Of a stretch of 64,000 nucleotides of DNA, positions 62,469-64,000 are shown piece after piece; position 1 is the stretch's first letter; every line of letters starts with the position of its first letter. The stretch is from Lamellibrachia satsuma (lineage: Eukaryota; Annelida; Polychaeta; Sabellida; Siboglinidae). The translations under genes were made by a program, and so were the position numbers. Location of the stretch: the NCBI GenBank assembly GCA_033239005.1, contig BSQZ01000080.1, forward strand, positions 1,982,501-2,046,500, written 5' to 3'. Below the pieces are notes generated by a model. It was not told where the DNA came from. It made no database searches and saw only the letters and a list, made by a program, of their open reading frames with translations.

Positions 62469-64000
62469 AACTAGATCGTGACTAGTGATCGTGTACTTGG
62501 AATCCTACCATTACTGACATGCATCATCTAACCAGTGACCACAAGAAATGTTAATATGCAGTATATTATGTACACAGGATAAGGGTCAAAATCCATAAAT
62601 GTAGTCATATCCCAATCTAGAAAAATATGCCAAGGAGGAAAAATCATAAAAATCACTGGTACTTCATTCATGTGGTCCTTCTACAGACATAAATAGAACA
62701 CCCGTTAGTAAAACTAAGTCCATCAGGAATGATTAATGATTTAACTCTATGGGTCCTTCACAACTGTGTCGTCAATACAAGTGCTGCCACCTACACATAA
62801 TTTAGCTGACTGATGTCCTGGAGTGGCAGATGCCAGTGGATCAATCAATGTTTCCAGTTGCCCAGTGGGAGTCCATTATTTCTAACACAATGCACTATTT
62901 AAATGCCAATCCTGATAACTGACACTGTGACATTTCTAATGAACTTAAAATGTCAGACCTGTTTTTCATGAATTATTGACACACAGACTAATGTATGTTC
63001 TCTTAGTGAATGCGTTGCTCCGTGTAACAAAACAGAGGTTAGGGAGTTGTGGAGGGTGTACATATTAATATTACATATCATGTTCTGTGGACTGACTCGC
63101 TGTTTGTGTAGGTATTTCTTGCAGGATATCAATAGAAATTATCAATCCAATGGCTACGACTTTAATTATCCATAAAATTACATTCCACCATGCAATGTCA
63201 ACATGGTATTCAGACCGAATATTCAAATTAAACAAAAAAGTAAAACAATATTTTTAAAATGTTGGTTCTTTACTGCTTATGGTAGATTCATTGCTTATAA
63301 AGTTATATAACATGATTTTAAAATATAACTGGTCAGATTCTGCACCTTTAAAGAAACAGACATCACAAAGTTGACTTGCAGCCTCCAAGTAATTATCTAG
63401 ATGGTCTCTTCATCATTGTTGTTCTAAATACATGACACTCAATTCCACCACGGGATAAGTGTTACAAGCTTATGATGCCACAAGAAAGTCTAAATGAATT
63501 AAAACTAATTTAACTGATTTAAACATTTAAATATCATCTTCAAACTCTCTCCTCTATTGATTTATTCCATCGAGAATCAAGTTGCTTCATGTTCAAATTT
63601 GTAGTGTGTGAATAGTTTATACTTTTGATTAAAATAGTTAAGTAATATGCACAGTCGGTTTAATAAGAGTGTATATTTGGTTAAAATCATCAAACGAATT
63701 GACTCTGATTGTTAGACTGGGTCATTTGCGAAAGTGTAACTACCCATATGGCATATAGCATTACCACGTTTTGCTATTTTGATGATAATTTTGACTGGAC
63801 CTGGTCAAAAATAATTTACTCATTAGTCCAATAGCATGCTGTAGATACATCTTTGGTGGTCCCTTGTTCTGATAACGACTTTTGTACATCCCTGTTCATG
63901 ATTTACTGATTCTGTTTTGTTGTGACTATGAGCTCAGCTTCCTATAGGTGTTACACAGGTTCATCATTGTTAGTATTAGTGTGTGCTAGAATGGTTTAAC
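62469..64000. other. Right end, nothing recognised
   Basis: AT-rich unique sequence with no convincing exon on either strand. Further 5' exons of PRKAB, such as a myristoylated MG- form, could lie beyond the edge. Confidence 0.5.

Overview
The window is nuclear DNA of an animal. Genes have spliceosomal introns with GT..AG junctions, and there are non-LTR retrotransposons, two tRNA-derived SINE families, hAT-like elements and a very high load of tandem repeats. The type and density of SINEs, LINEs and minisatellites fit a lophotrochozoan, most likely a marine mollusc. That placement is an inference from style, not from a diagnostic sequence.

Three conserved protein-coding genes can be read exon by exon. 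(1) Minus strand, 318-8005: the first three coding exons of a KNL1/CASC5-like kinetochore scaffold, with the PP1-docking SSILK and RVSF motifs. The gene runs off the left edge. (2) Plus strand, 11178-15499: a complete six-exon peroxiredoxin-5 (PRDX5) gene of 191 codons with a mitochondrial-type leader. It is head-to-head with KNL1. (3) Minus strand, 19095-34408: the AMP-activated protein kinase beta subunit (PRKAB), tail-to-tail with PRDX5. It carries a tandem pair of alternative exons that must be mutually exclusive to keep frame. Three candidate alternative first exons lie at 45.6, 47.4 and 56.0 kb. If they belong to it, the gene fills most of the right two thirds of the window.

The rest is repetitive. 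More than 20 minisatellite arrays (units 15-65 bp) cover roughly 20 kb, about a third of the window, mostly in introns. Several abut splice sites. At least two grew inside LINE reverse-transcriptase sequence. One resembles a tandem array of tRNA/SINE heads with Pol III A-box-like motifs. Mobile elements include a nearly full-length but frameshifted LINE (612-5092) inserted into a minisatellite in KNL1 intron 2. There are LINE fragments at 36.8-38.7, 52.0-52.9, 57.3-57.95 and 60.7-61.7 kb, SINEs at 9.7, 16.5, 17.7, 41.9 and 53.0 kb, hAT-type ends around 6.65-7.92 kb, and a hAT-like frame at 58.96-62.47 kb.

The genes are not one pathway: mitotic checkpoint scaffold, thiol peroxidase and energy-sensing kinase subunit. 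The strongest biological novelty is the PRKAB gene, with exon switching inside the glycogen-binding module and alternative non-myristoylated N-termini. Next is the repeated anchoring of minisatellites at its splice junctions and at that of KNL1.
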